From: Guillardia theta CCMP2712
Lineage: Eukaryota; Cryptophyceae; Pyrenomonadales; Geminigeraceae
Length of the DNA stretch: 64,000 bases
Reading direction: 5' to 3'
Assembly (NCBI RefSeq): GCF_000315625.1
Contig: NW_005434536.1
Coordinates: forward strand, 66,366 to 130,365
Part shown: in pieces, positions 52,153-60,862 of the stretch
Layout: the number at the start of each line of letters is the position of its first letter
Position numbering within the stretch: the stretch's first letter is position 1
Made by a program: the position numbers and the translations under genes
Notes under the pieces: model-generated
Seen by the model: only the letters and a program-made list of their open reading frames with translations
Database searches by the model: none
Told to the model about the DNA's origin: nothing

Positions 52153-52458
52153 TTAGTGAGTCAATACATGCCAAGCGAACATTGTCTCTTCCTCTCTCAG
52201 TCTTTCGTGATGGAGAAACAATGCATGGTTCATGTGATTTTCATAATATTGGTGCATCGGGTTAGTGGGTTCGGTGCGTTGGAAGCCTTCGAGTGCCGTG
52301 TGGAACTCGTTGCGGATGTTCTCGGTGTTGTAGGCACTTGGGATAGTGATGGGACTGGAAGTGGTGTGTTCCAGTTTGATCCCGCCCGGGATGTCGACGG
52401 GACGGGAGACGGTATGCTTGAGCACGATGGGTTCCTTGGATTCAATGATGATGAGCAT
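52153..52458 (-). CDS. Small protein (101 aa)
   Basis: A 101-residue protein. A beta-rich first half (repeated IVLKHTVSRP and IKLEHTTSSP segments that look like an internal duplication) is followed by a His/Glu-rich helical half. TATTTAAG lies 31 nt before the ATG. No family is recognised. It is divergent from the 52611 gene, which uses the same promoter type. Confidence 0.65.
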   Translation of the reverse strand: MLIIIESKEPIVLKHTVSRPVDIPGGIKLEHTTSSPITIPSAYNTENIRNEFHTALEGFQRTEPTNPMHQYYENHMNHALFLHHERLREEETMFAWHVLTH

Positions 52459-52488
52459 CGGAGAGGTGATGATGGGGGTGGCATGCCG

Positions 52489-52496
52489 CTTAAATA
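52489..52496 (-). promoter_or_regulatory. TATTTAAG box
   Basis: TATTTAAG on the minus strand, 31 nt before the ATG at 52458. Confidence 0.65.
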
Positions 52497-52576
52497 TTTC
52501 GTACCAGATATTAATATCGAACTTTATTGCAGCAGTAGACCTTTCACTTAATCAAAAAATCTGCTTGATGGTCTTG

Positions 52577-52584
52577 TATTTAAA
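52577..52584 (+). promoter_or_regulatory. TATTTAAA box
   Basis: TATTTAAA 27 nt before the ATG at 52611. Confidence 0.65.
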
Positions 52585-52610
52585 CTGAATACGGTCAACA
52601 TCATTCAACC

Positions 52611-52997
52611 ATGTTTTTCAAGATTATTGACTACGTCAAGGAAAACCAATCTGTCGCCGACTTCGAGTACGAACTCATGGCTTTGTACTACGGTAAGTCT
52701 GCTGCAAAAATCACTTTCAACGGAAAGCTCACTCAGAAAGAGAGAGAGTCCCATCTGCAGCATCTTAAGCAAAAGATGATGAAGGACAATGGCTTGTACC
52801 AAGCCTACCTCGAAGATTACATTGCGTTCCAGCGCAACAAGGCCAACACCCTTCGCTGGCACACGGAGGATCCGAAGGTTCTCATGTACAGGAGTTATTG
52901 TGCAAGCGCCGAGTACAACGCGTTCCAGGCACTCTGCGAGGGACGCCCCGTTGAAGACGTCGTGGTTGTCCAGGAGCAGCTCGTCTTGCCTTATTAG
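52611..52997 (+). CDS. Small helical protein (128 aa)
   Basis: A 128-residue protein beginning MFFKIIDYVKEN, helical for most of its length, with many Tyr and Lys and a hydrophobic C-terminus (VVVVQEQLVLPY). TATTTAAA lies 27 nt before the ATG, and AATAAA follows about 40 nt past the stop. No family is recognised. Confidence 0.65.
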   Translation: MFFKIIDYVKENQSVADFEYELMALYYGKSAAKITFNGKLTQKERESHLQHLKQKMMKDNGLYQAYLEDYIAFQRNKANTLRWHTEDPKVLMYRSYCASAEYNAFQALCEGRPVEDVVVVQEQLVLPY

Positions 52998-53059
52998 GTA
53001 ATCGCAGTATAGACTTCCTAGATTGGTTCGGAATTATAATAAATCACCATTTCTTGTTC

Positions 53060-53614
53060 TCACCGGAACTCGTAGTTGACGTCGTACCTCAACAGTTCTC
53101 CCTCCACCTCCTCGCGGACTCGTCTGGCTGCTTCCCTGGGGAACACGTCTCTGGGATTCTTGCTTTTGAACCTGTGATGGTACCCGGGAGCCATACCGAC
53201 GCCCTCGAGCACGACAGTCTTGATCTGGGAGTTCTGGGTGAGGATGTGGCGGAGGGCGCTGGTGATGGTCCTGGCGTATTTCCCCACGATCTTGTAGCAG
53301 GCGACGTTGGCCCTGTGGCGGAGCGGGGCGATGTCCCTGAAGTCGATGATGCTTTGCTCATTGCCGCCGATGTAGGGGTGGCGCGGCGTCAGGATCCACT
53401 GGGCGGAGGCCAGGCGATCACGATTGAGCTGGACCCAGGTCTCTGAGTCCGTGGAGGCAACCACCTGGGGGTTCGTGATGTGGTCCGCCGCCTCGTTGAT
53501 GTAGAGGTTCAGCGCCCCCGGGGTTGGCACCCCTTTGAAGCTTGGACCCTTGCCGTGGACGTGCAAGGTGGTGTAGCACTGGGTGTATGCAAGGAAAGCC
53601 ATGGGGCGGTCCAT
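53060..53614 (-). CDS. Unknown protein (184 aa)
   Basis: A 184-residue protein starting MDRPMAFLAYTQ. It is alpha/beta in appearance with several His and Arg clusters (TPRHPYIGGN, GYHHRFKSKNPRD) and an ordinary charged end. It begins three bases before the end of the 53618-54010 gene on the same strand, so the two are probably co-transcribed. No family is recognised, although a nuclease or NTP-binding domain cannot be excluded. Confidence 0.65.
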   Translation of the reverse strand: MDRPMAFLAYTQCYTTLHVHGKGPSFKGVPTPGALNLYINEAADHITNPQVVASTDSETWVQLNRDRLASAQWILTPRHPYIGGNEQSIIDFRDIAPLRHRANVACYKIVGKYARTITSALRHILTQNSQIKTVVLEGVGMAPGYHHRFKSKNPRDVFPREAARRVREEVEGELLRYDVNYEFR

Positions 53615-53617
53615 GAT

Positions 53618-54010
53618 TCAGAGCCTTTTTTTATATTCGGATAAATACGCCTGAGCCTGAAGATCCTCCCAACCTAGCTTGGCGTAGAGCTCCAGGATCA
53701 TCTCGGCGGATCGCCTCATGCAGTCCCTTTCGGTTCCTTCATACTTGATGTGGTAAAGACAGTCGTGGATCTTCTCTAGCTTCTCGATGCTCGCCCTCAC
53801 GTGGTACTTCAGCATTGGAAAGTTGTTGATCGCGTTTACCAGCATGCGGTAGAGCGGGATGGGGATGTTGTTCCTGGCAATCTTCTTCTCGATTCTCAGT
53901 GCCTCCCTCGCGTAGGGATCTTCCAATTCGTTATTCTTGTTCAGAATATCAGTGTAGTGGTTCAAGACGTTCATATCATGATTCCACAGATCGATACAGC
54001 TCGTGGCCAT
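53618..54010 (-). CDS. Small helical protein (130 aa)
   Basis: The start at 54010 (MATSCIDLWNHD) is the first ATG of the region with a good N-terminus; upstream lie A-run and CGAAAAAAA repeats. The 130-residue product is wholly helical with scattered Tyr, Met and Asn. It abuts the 53060-53614 gene, three bases apart. The shared intergenic run with the divergent primase gene (54199) suggests a two-way promoter region. No family is recognised. Confidence 0.65.
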   Translation of the reverse strand: MATSCIDLWNHDMNVLNHYTDILNKNNELEDPYAREALRIEKKIARNNIPIPLYRMLVNAINNFPMLKYHVRASIEKLEKIHDCLYHIKYEGTERDCMRRSAEMILELYAKLGWEDLQAQAYLSEYKKRL

Positions 54011-54198
54011 GGTTTTCTGGGGTGGTTCCGGGCTCGTCGGCTTTTTATTGACCCATCTAGAAAAAAAAACTCCCCGTCGAAAAAAATGACATCGAAAAAA
54101 AAATAAAAAAGTCTTATCGAAAAAAAAACTCCCCTGGTCTGTCTTTTTAATTGCCTCCATGTAGCCATCTCCCTGCATCTGCACGATCCTGCCAAAGG

Positions 54199-55614
54199 AT
54201 GAATGCACTCCATCCGCTTGACCTTCCCACAGAGCCCCTCCAGGAGTATCCCGAGGAGGAGAAGGCCTTCATCATACCCACCGAAAAGCTTTCAGTCATT
54301 TCTAGCGCCTCTATCCCAGTGGACCCCGTCGAGCACGGCCTCCGTGTGCTGTACCGCTGCCTGCTCTCGACACCCTTCTTCGCGGTGGTGCAGCAGACGT
54401 TCTTCCGGGGCAATGTCACCTGCGCGGACGTGATGCTGGAGACAGACAGGTCGAAGATACGGAAGGTGGAAGTGGCGGATTTGAAGGCCTTCGTCCGGAA
54501 GTACCTCGACCCTCTCAGGAGCTTCCACTTCGGCTGTGAGTACAACCATCCCATCCACCGGGAGCGGATCATGACCCACGGCTTCGCGCCCGCCTTCCGC
54601 GTGCTGAGCCTGGATATCGACTCGGCGATGAGCGTGGAGCCCTTCTGGAAGCAGCAGGCGTTCATGACCTGCCTCCTCGCGAACGCGGTGCTGCGGCGCT
54701 TCATGCCCGCGGAGGCGACCGAGCGCCACGTGCTGGTGTGCTTCACCGGGGGAGGGTGGCATGTCTACTTCGCCTGCGCAAGGCTGGCAAAGAGTCAGGC
54801 GCGGTGGGCGATCGTCGAGAACATCTCCCGCGCCTCGCTGTTTGCGACGGAGCGGGGTGGGGGCAGCAACCCGCGCTTCCGCCGTGACAGGGAGGGATTC
54901 CTGCAGCTTCCGTTCGGCTGTGAGTGGGTGGACGGGGACCTGTTGCATAGGCGGGTGGACGAAGCCCCTGATGTCGTCTGGAAATCGCGGGAGGATATCG
55001 CCTTGCTAGTGGATAACTTGGGCTACTTCCTGCGGGACACGCAGGGGAGGCATCGGGAGTGGCTGGGGGAGAAGGGTCCCATCGTCTCCGTCCTCCGAAG
55101 CGTGCGCCACATCCCCCATACACTGGATGTCAAGGAGAGATTGGATGGCCTTGTGCGGGAGGTGCGGGAGGGAAGGGTGAGGCTGTTGGGCCCGCTGTTC
55201 TCGTCGCTATCCCGCATCTCGCAGTTCGAGAACATGCAGGCGAGGAGGAGTTGCGTCGCCGACGCGGCTTGGCTCAAGGGTGCGGTGATGTACGCCTGCA
55301 TCAGCCATGATTGCTTCGTGAGCGGCTACCACGTCGACCAGAACTGCGGCCAGATGCAGCAGATGCTCCGCGGCCCTCTCTCCGCCAAAGTGAGGGCCTC
55401 GGGGGGCTGCTTCCTGTCCTACCCCATCGGGAATCTGTCGGAAGTGCTCCAGGCGACCTATAGAGAGGCCGTCGTGCGCGTCACCGACCTGTCCGATACC
55501 TACGACATCGAGAAGCAGCCGGTGCTGAAGAAGGGCCTCGCCAGGTTCTACGCCTGGGCCAGGCTGATGCGCCGGAGTACGAATCGAGGAAGGGATGCCG
55601 AGGATAACGATTAA
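54199..55614 (+). CDS. Archaeo-eukaryotic primase small subunit-like protein
   Basis: A 471-residue protein, start MNALHPLDLP. Before the catalytic region, a REF-like helical segment and a FHFGCEYNHP strand resemble the PrimS N-terminus. The catalytic acidic pair is DID at residues 139-141. Motif II is CFTGGGWHVYFA at residues 181-192, followed by a helix with an RW pair, as in SGRRGVH-type primases. A GFLQLPFGCEW segment corresponds to the third motif. The enzyme would make RNA primers for DNA synthesis, perhaps with a partner not in this window. The C-terminal 150 residues are unassigned. Among known viral primases, baculovirus LEF-1 shares this type. Confidence 0.8.
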   Translation: MNALHPLDLPTEPLQEYPEEEKAFIIPTEKLSVISSASIPVDPVEHGLRVLYRCLLSTPFFAVVQQTFFRGNVTCADVMLETDRSKIRKVEVADLKAFVRKYLDPLRSFHFGCEYNHPIHRERIMTHGFAPAFRVLSLDIDSAMSVEPFWKQQAFMTCLLANAVLRRFMPAEATERHVLVCFTGGGWHVYFACARLAKSQARWAIVENISRASLFATERGGGSNPRFRRDREGFLQLPFGCEWVDGDLLHRRVDEAPDVVWKSREDIALLVDNLGYFLRDTQGRHREWLGEKGPIVSVLRSVRHIPHTLDVKERLDGLVREVREGRVRLLGPLFSSLSRISQFENMQARRSCVADAAWLKGAVMYACISHDCFVSGYHVDQNCGQMQQMLRGPLSAKVRASGGCFLSYPIGNLSEVLQATYREAVVRVTDLSDTYDIEKQPVLKKGLARFYAWARLMRRSTNRGRDAEDND

Positions 55615-55675
55615 GGGCCTTTTATTCTAAGATTTAGAAAGGGTAGGTCTACCAAAGAGTCGAATATGACGCTGT

Positions 55676-56026
55676 CTAGTAAAAGAATTTCTCATTCTTG
55701 CTGTCATCCTCAAAGCGTTTGATCTCTTGTTGCATCCGTTTGCTGGTATCGTTGGCAAATAAATGATTGCCTGTAGCGTTGGCAAGGCGGGTGTGTTGGG
55801 CAAGCTGGACCTCGAGAATGTGAATGTGATTGTCAAAGAATTTGACCCTTATGTTGCACGGGATGCGGTCTTCGTAATTCATCTTGAAGTGCTCAGATTT
55901 CCACTCGTAGCGAAAGTGCAATTCGCCTTTGTCGTTCATCTTGGGTGTGAGCGGGACTTCGGTTCTCTTACGCTTGCCATAACCTCCCCAGGTATACCCT
56001 CCAATAGGAATGTTGTAAGTGAACAT
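55676..56026 (-). CDS. Small beta-rich protein (116 aa)
   Basis: The start at 56026 (MFTYNIPIGGYTWGGYG) lies 35 nt after TATTTAAA. After a Gly/Tyr-rich N-terminal 20 residues, the protein shows regular beta strands (ELHFRYEWKSEHF, NIRVKFFDNHIHILEVQL) and a charged C-terminal helix. The pattern resembles a small beta-sandwich or OB-like fold. No family is recognised. It is convergent with the primase gene and divergent from the 56132 gene. Confidence 0.65.
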   Translation of the reverse strand: MFTYNIPIGGYTWGGYGKRKRTEVPLTPKMNDKGELHFRYEWKSEHFKMNYEDRIPCNIRVKFFDNHIHILEVQLAQHTRLANATGNHLFANDTSKRMQQEIKRFEDDSKNEKFFY

Positions 56027-56060
56027 TGTCGTTTTCGGTGTCTGATGCTGTGTTTTCCGA

Positions 56061-56068
56061 TTTAAATA
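56061..56068 (-). promoter_or_regulatory. TATTTAAA box
   Basis: TTTAAATA on the plus strand (TATTTAAA on the minus), 35 nt before the ATG at 56026. Its near-palindromic form could also serve the divergent gene, 64 nt to the right. Confidence 0.6.
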
Positions 56069-56131
56069 TGATTTGGAAAGAAAGATAGGAACGGGCAAGG
56101 TGGGCGGCGGGTTGCTGATTTTCTCCCAGGT

Positions 56132-57958
56132 ATGTCGTGGAACAGCCTGGAGGAGTTCATCAGCTTCTTCATCGCTAGCCAGGAGTGCGCGCCGCTGCCA
56201 GTCCTGACGCTGCACGAGGAGAGCGGGGAGGATCGCGTGACGAACGGCTTCGATCTGCTGTTTGAGATGATCCGCCAGTCGATCTACAGCTCGGCGGCGT
56301 TCAGCGACGAGGAGAGGGATGCCATGAAGAGGAAGAAACTGGACCTACTACGAAGGCTCAGGGCTGCGCTGAAGGACATCGACACGGGTTGCTTCAAGCA
56401 AAATGGGATCAACGTGCTCTCGCACTGCTTGAATAAGGACAGTGTCTCCATCCTCAGGCTTCTTGTATTGTCCATGCTGAAGAGAACCGTCTACGCGAAT
56501 TTCAAAATTCCCTTGAGTTATTTTTCACCAGAGGATGGGGACTTCACTCCTGCTATCAAGGCTGTCGCAAAACCCCTTATTGAGGGTGGGGAAGCAAAGA
56601 CTTTCCTTAGACTCGAGTATAACCTCAACAACCTGTACATCACTCTGCAGCCTCTCGACTTCAAGGTCTTCCATATGTCTACCCTGGTCAATCGTGAGAT
56701 GATCAAGGCCAGTGATGAGGTGTGGGAAAAAGCTCTTGAACTTCAGGGGGATGACAATGATGCAGTGGCTGATGCATCCACCGATAAGTCGAAGAGGCGA
56801 CTGGGGAAGCCTGTAGCGGAAGGGAATGTCACGCTTTACAACTTTATCAAGGCGGCCCTCCCTAACCTTAGGTACGAAAAGAGACCGTCCGCCCCCTGCA
56901 TGATGTGCATGATCGTCAACTCGATGATTTCCGTCAATGTTGACAATGTAAACAGACATCGCCAGGCATGGTGCTGCTGCAATCAGACGGACTTGGCTGT
57001 CTTGAGGTGTCCTTTCAAGGACACAACCATCAACTTCACCATCTGCACCCATTACATCACCCTTCTTCACACGGAGAAGTGCGATAACAACGGTGTTATT
57101 ACCTGGTGGGAGAATGAGAACCTTCTTCAGACGCTTATCGAAGATTTCCTTCTTATGGACGGACCCGAATCCGACATGCTGTACGCAAGCAACAGCTTTG
57201 TCCCTGTCAGGGCTGAAATCACCGATTGTAACTGCAACCAACGGTGGATCAAGTTCAACCCCGAGAAACGGGCCAACAAGGAAGGAAAGCTCAAAAATCT
57301 TGTGGCTAGATCCAATCTGCTTCAGCCATTCGAGGAGAAGGACGGCGACAAGCACGGTGAGCTCAATAAGTTGTTCAACCAATACTTGGTGTCCTTATTG
57401 AAGAACCCGAAGGGCATGACCAGAAACCCCGTCATGGCCAACAAGAACAAGAACAAGGGAGGTCCAAGGCCGGAGGTGCAGGAGAAGGAGATCCGCTCCG
57501 AGCAAGATATCCCCAAGCCCCCCCGGAAGAAGCAGAGGAGGATCGATTTTTCTTCTGCTCTTGCTGTTGCTGCTTCTGCTGTTGCTGCTTCTGCTGTTGC
57601 TGCTTCTGCTTCTGCTTCTGCTTCTGCTGATCATGCTTCTGCTGATCATGCTGCTGCTATCGCTGAAGAGAAGAAGCGTGCCGATGAGGCACAGGCAGAA
57701 AACGCAAGGTTGAAAGCTATGCTTGACCAGCTCAAGGCTCAGATTGCCGCGTCTGCGGATGGACCTGTGTCTGGACCTGTGTCTGGACCTGTGTCTGGAG
57801 CTGTGGTTGAGGCTGATGCTGCTTCTGCTGCTGAGCCTGTGGCTGCTGAGCCTGTGGCTAATGCCGAGGCTGAGGCTAATGCCGAGGCTGAGGCTAGCCG
57901 TTCGTCTAGGAAGCGTAAGGCGGATCTTCGCGATGTGCCTAAGAATCCCAAGGAGTAA
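56132..57958 (+). CDS. Cys-rich protein with low-complexity tail (608 aa)
   Basis: A 608-residue protein. Residues 1-230 are helical. Residues 250-380 contain CMMCMI, WCCCNQ, CPF, CTHY and CNCNQRW, a dense set of Cys and His able to bind two or more zinc ions. Residues 430-470 are Lys/Asn-rich and probably nuclear. The last 130 residues are low complexity: tandem VAASA units, repeated DHASA, three GPVS units and AEAEAN repeats, ending in a basic RKRKAD signal. A zinc domain with a disordered tail suggests a nuclear DNA- or RNA-binding protein. No family is recognised. Confidence 0.7.
   Translation: MSWNSLEEFISFFIASQECAPLPVLTLHEESGEDRVTNGFDLLFEMIRQSIYSSAAFSDEERDAMKRKKLDLLRRLRAALKDIDTGCFKQNGINVLSHCLNKDSVSILRLLVLSMLKRTVYANFKIPLSYFSPEDGDFTPAIKAVAKPLIEGGEAKTFLRLEYNLNNLYITLQPLDFKVFHMSTLVNREMIKASDEVWEKALELQGDDNDAVADASTDKSKRRLGKPVAEGNVTLYNFIKAALPNLRYEKRPSAPCMMCMIVNSMISVNVDNVNRHRQAWCCCNQTDLAVLRCPFKDTTINFTICTHYITLLHTEKCDNNGVITWWENENLLQTLIEDFLLMDGPESDMLYASNSFVPVRAEITDCNCNQRWIKFNPEKRANKEGKLKNLVARSNLLQPFEEKDGDKHGELNKLFNQYLVSLLKNPKGMTRNPVMANKNKNKGGPRPEVQEKEIRSEQDIPKPPRKKQRRIDFSSALAVAASAVAASAVAASASASASADHASADHAAAIAEEKKRADEAQAENARLKAMLDQLKAQIAASADGPVSGPVSGPVSGAVVEADAASAAEPVAAEPVANAEAEANAEAEASRSSRKRKADLRDVPKNPKE
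57553..57900 (+). repeat. Short coding repeats (VAASA, DHASA, GPVS, AEAEAN)
   Basis: Runs of near-identical 12-18 bp units in the 3' quarter of the 56132-57958 gene, including three GGACCTGTGTCT units near 57,760-57,800. Confidence 0.8.
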
Positions 57959-58009
57959 GTGGTTAGTTTAACCTACTGAAACCACATATAATTTCGACTT
58001 TGAATTTCG

Positions 58010-58015
58010 AATAAA
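58010..58015 (+). terminator. AATAAA polyadenylation signal
   Basis: AATAAA about 50 nt past the stop of the 56132-57958 gene, just before the tandem array. Confidence 0.5.
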
Positions 58016-58080
58016 CTACTATATACAACTAATCTGATGTCACGGCCGGTAGCATAATTGACCGTTAAAAGGAAGAATGA

Positions 58081-58687
58081 GTGATTTTAAAGGGTTGTAG
58101 ATCAATTCCTACGGCTTAGCTTGATTCCCATAGGGTTAGATTCAATGTGGGCCTCAAGGTTTTAAATCCCGAGTTGATCGGCTTACAAGCCGGCTGACTG
58201 AGTAGTCTGCACGTGGTCGGTAGAATAAGTGATTGAAAAAAGAGACAATGAGTGGTTTTAAAGGGTTGTAGATCAATTCCCACGGCTTAGCTTGATTCCC
58301 ATAGGGTTAGATTCAATGTGGGCCTTAAGGTTTTAAATCCCGAGCCGATCGGCTTACAAGCCGGCTGACTGAGTAGTCTGCACGTGGTCGGTAGAATAAG
58401 TGATTGAAAAAAGAGACAATGAGTGGTTTTAAAGGGTTGTAGATCAATTCCTACGGCTTAGCTTGATTCCCATAGGGTTAGATTGGATGTGGGCCTTAAG
58501 GTTTTAAATCCCGAGTCGATCGGCTTACAGGCCGGCTGACTGAGTAGTCTGAACGCAGGTGGATGAATAAGTTATTGAAAAAAGGAAGAATGAGTGATTT
58601 TAAAGGGTTGTAGATCAATTCCTACGGCTTATCTTGATTCCCATAGGGTTAGATTGGATGTGGGCCTTAAGGTTTTAAATCCCGGAA
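58081..58687 (+). repeat. 171-bp tandem repeat, about 3.5 copies
   Basis: Units start at 58081, 58252, 58423 and 58594, each exactly 171 bp apart, beginning GTGRTTTTAAAGGGTTGTAG. Copies 1-3 are complete and differ by few substitutions; copy 4 breaks off after about 94 bp. No coding capacity is seen. Base composition is lower in GC than the viral genes. It looks like a satellite-type array, perhaps host-derived. Confidence 0.95.
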
Positions 58688-59480
58688 CTGCACCGGGTGG
58701 TCGCTTATTGCGGCAATGTCCGTTCTACCTTCTTGGTCAGCACATATAGTGTACTGGGGTAAATTTCGTCGTGGAACCCTGCAGACTCACAAGAGCCTAG
58801 CTCTAAGAAATATATATCGATGGTCCTGCTCTCGTGGGGGCAGTGCTGGTTGAAATTTCCTAGTGCATTGTTATAAAAAATCCACCCGAGCACTATACGA
58901 CCATGTGCAAAGCTGACCAAAATTCGAATTTTTGGGTTTGTGGACTTGCATGGGGGGTGGGTACGGTCTCTGGAACCATCTGCGAGGTCTAGAACGGCCT
59001 CTGTCATCAAAAAACACGTAAGCCTCTGAAAAGTTCAGGCCATGACTAAGTGAGCCCGGCAAAAGTTCATGTATCGAAGACCGGCCCCGGGCACTATGGG
59101 GACCCCAGATGGGAGCTATACTATCGATTACAAGGCCCTAGAGCCAAGGTCTAAGATTTCTTGAAAAGTTCAGGAACGATCATGACCACCCCACCCCCTG
59201 CTCTGACCGCATGGGCATGGTAAAATAGGTGGTGTTGGGTGGTTGATGCGGCCAGTCGATGGGAGGCTGTAGGGAGGGGAGGGGAACGCTTAAAGCTCTT
59301 CCCCTGGGCCGTTTTCGATGCTTCTTGCATGTGTCCCGACTTACTTTGATGTCCTGGGATCGATTTTTGGGGTTAAATGTTGCGTTTCTGTGAGGATAAC
59401 ACATTTTTCTTATGATGCTCCCTATTTGACGGTTACATTGCATGCTCAGCCATTTTGTGATTTTTAACTTGCAGGGTGAA
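58688..59480. other. Non-coding lower-GC interval, possible upstream region of the intron gene
   Basis: No convincing gene on either strand; the short minus frames are low quality. It contains two similar GAAAAGTTCAGG motifs (59027 and 59163) followed by CATGAC-type sequence, and an AG-ending pyrimidine-rich stretch (TTTTTAACTTGCAG at 59461-59474) just before the ATG, which could be the 3' splice site of a leader intron. Confidence 0.45.
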
Positions 59481-60591
59481 ATGTCTTCGGAGCGCAAGAC
59501 AAGGAGCACCAAGAGGGTCAATGAAGACAACTTCAAGCAAAATCTCGAGGCTGCAGGTGATTTCTTTGCGATTCACTGCTCTCGCTGCCCTATTTTTTTG
59601 AATTTGATATGAAAATGCATGCACTTTGGATGTGAAAATGCGTTTCTTGCGCTGAAACTTTGTGGCAGAGCCTGAGAAGAAGAAGCAATGCTATGGGCAA
59701 GCCCCAATCATCAAGAATTTGTCGGAGATTGTCAAGGTCTCGATGCTTGAGTCCGACAAGACCAAGCCTGAGGCCAAGCTTTCGTGCATGCATGGGGAGG
59801 CGGGTCAAGCGTGTAAGGAGGATTATGGGGCTTGTGCATCCAAGGATCTACTCCCTTTTATTGCCCATTACAAATGCTTCGATGTTTCGAAGAAGGAGAA
59901 ATTTCCAAGCCCCGATTTCCTGCATTTCTGGGGAACCGCAGGCTGGTCGTTGCATGGATTTTCTGCTACAATGAAGGTCGGTGGGGTGATGGAGAAGGTC
60001 GATGCAGAGAACTCATCTTGTCAGAACCTTGTAAAGGCCTGCAAGTCACTGAGCTCTGTCAATCCCGATGAGATGAAAATCCAGCACATCCTCCGTGCGA
60101 TGTTCTCGGTGGAGAGCCTGTGGTCCAAGATCCCTGTAGAGGACTACTGGAAGTTTCTAGCTGACCTGAGCACATCGCAAGAAGTCCTTGATACCGGGAT
60201 GGATGATTTCGTCTTAATAGTCATGTGTAGTGCCCATGCCTACTTCATCCGGGAGTTTGATCGCAAGGACTTAAAGGATGACCATCTGAACATGTATCAA
60301 TGGATGCATTGTACCTTACCAGAGCTCATTTGCAAGGGGTTTAAGAATTGCAATGATCTCTACAATTCCTACATAAAGTGGATTTCGAAGAATTTTGACA
60401 TTGTCGATGCAAAATCTATAGACATGTTGGGTTACATCAAGGTGATCGTCAATTACTATTGCTTCAGCTTCCTTCGATACTCGGACAAGTTCACCCGTGA
60501 ATATATGAAGACAGTGGCTCCCAAGGGCATGAACGTCGATATTGTAGATAGTGCATGCCTTGTGATGAGGAATGTTCAATGCAAAATATAA
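59481..60591 (+). CDS. Intron-bearing unknown protein (332 aa, spliced)
   Basis: Two exons: 59481-59556 and 59669-60591. The 112-bp intron begins GTGATT, ends TGTGGCAG and is rich in T before the AG. It splits a Glu codon (phase 1), and joining it keeps the frame open to give 332 residues. The protein has a basic N-terminus, several Cys (CMHGEAGQACKEDYGAC) and a helical remainder. No family is recognised. GC is near 46 percent, unlike the capsid genes, and a satellite-like array lies upstream. It may be a host gene, a transposon gene or a recent acquisition. Confidence 0.7.
59557..59668 (+). other. GT-AG spliceosomal intron (112 bp)
   Basis: Begins GTGATT and ends TGTGGCAG. Removal restores one continuous frame; retention places stops in it. 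Confidence 0.75.
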
Positions 60592-60597
60592 ATTTTA

Positions 60598-60730
60598 ACG
60601 GTTTTCAACGGTTTAACGGTTTAACGGTTTTCAGATTCTGGCCAAGGGGGGGGGCCTTCCCTGGGGGCCTGGGCTCTATTAGTAATTATAACATTAGTCA
60701 ATTTAGTACAACAGAGCACCCCACCCCTGA
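60598..60730. repeat. Hairpin-element right arm, copy 3
   Basis: Same sequence as the right arms at 2411-2510 and 47257-47400: TTTAACGG units, TTCAGATTCTGGCC, G run, CCTTCCCTGGGGGCC, then TATTAGTAATTATAACATTAGTCAATTTAGTAC and AGAGCACCCCACCCC. No left arm or AT-rich centre is seen; the intron-bearing gene ends only a few bases upstream. Confidence 0.85.
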
Positions 60731-60807
60731 ATGTCAGTCTCTGTAGGGGTACTGGCTAAATCAGACCTGTACCCACTGCATGCTGCCCATCACAGGGTGA
60801 TCATCAC

Positions 60808-60815
60808 TATATAAA
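60808..60815 (+). promoter_or_regulatory. TATATAAA box
   Basis: TATATAAA 47 nt before the ATG at 60863, just downstream of the third hairpin arm. Confidence 0.55.
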
Positions 60816-60827
60816 ACGGTGAGTGAG

Positions 60828-60850
60828 TGTGTGTGTGTGTGTGTGTGTGT
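60828..60850 (+). repeat. (GT)n microsatellite
   Basis: About 11 GT dinucleotides between the TATA box and the ATG at 60863. Confidence 0.95.
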
Positions 60851-60862
60851 GGAGAGAGAGAG

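Noticed and set aside
58705-59010. 101-codon minus-strand frame after the 171-bp array
   Set aside because: No promoter and no consistent codon bias; lies in DNA that looks non-coding.
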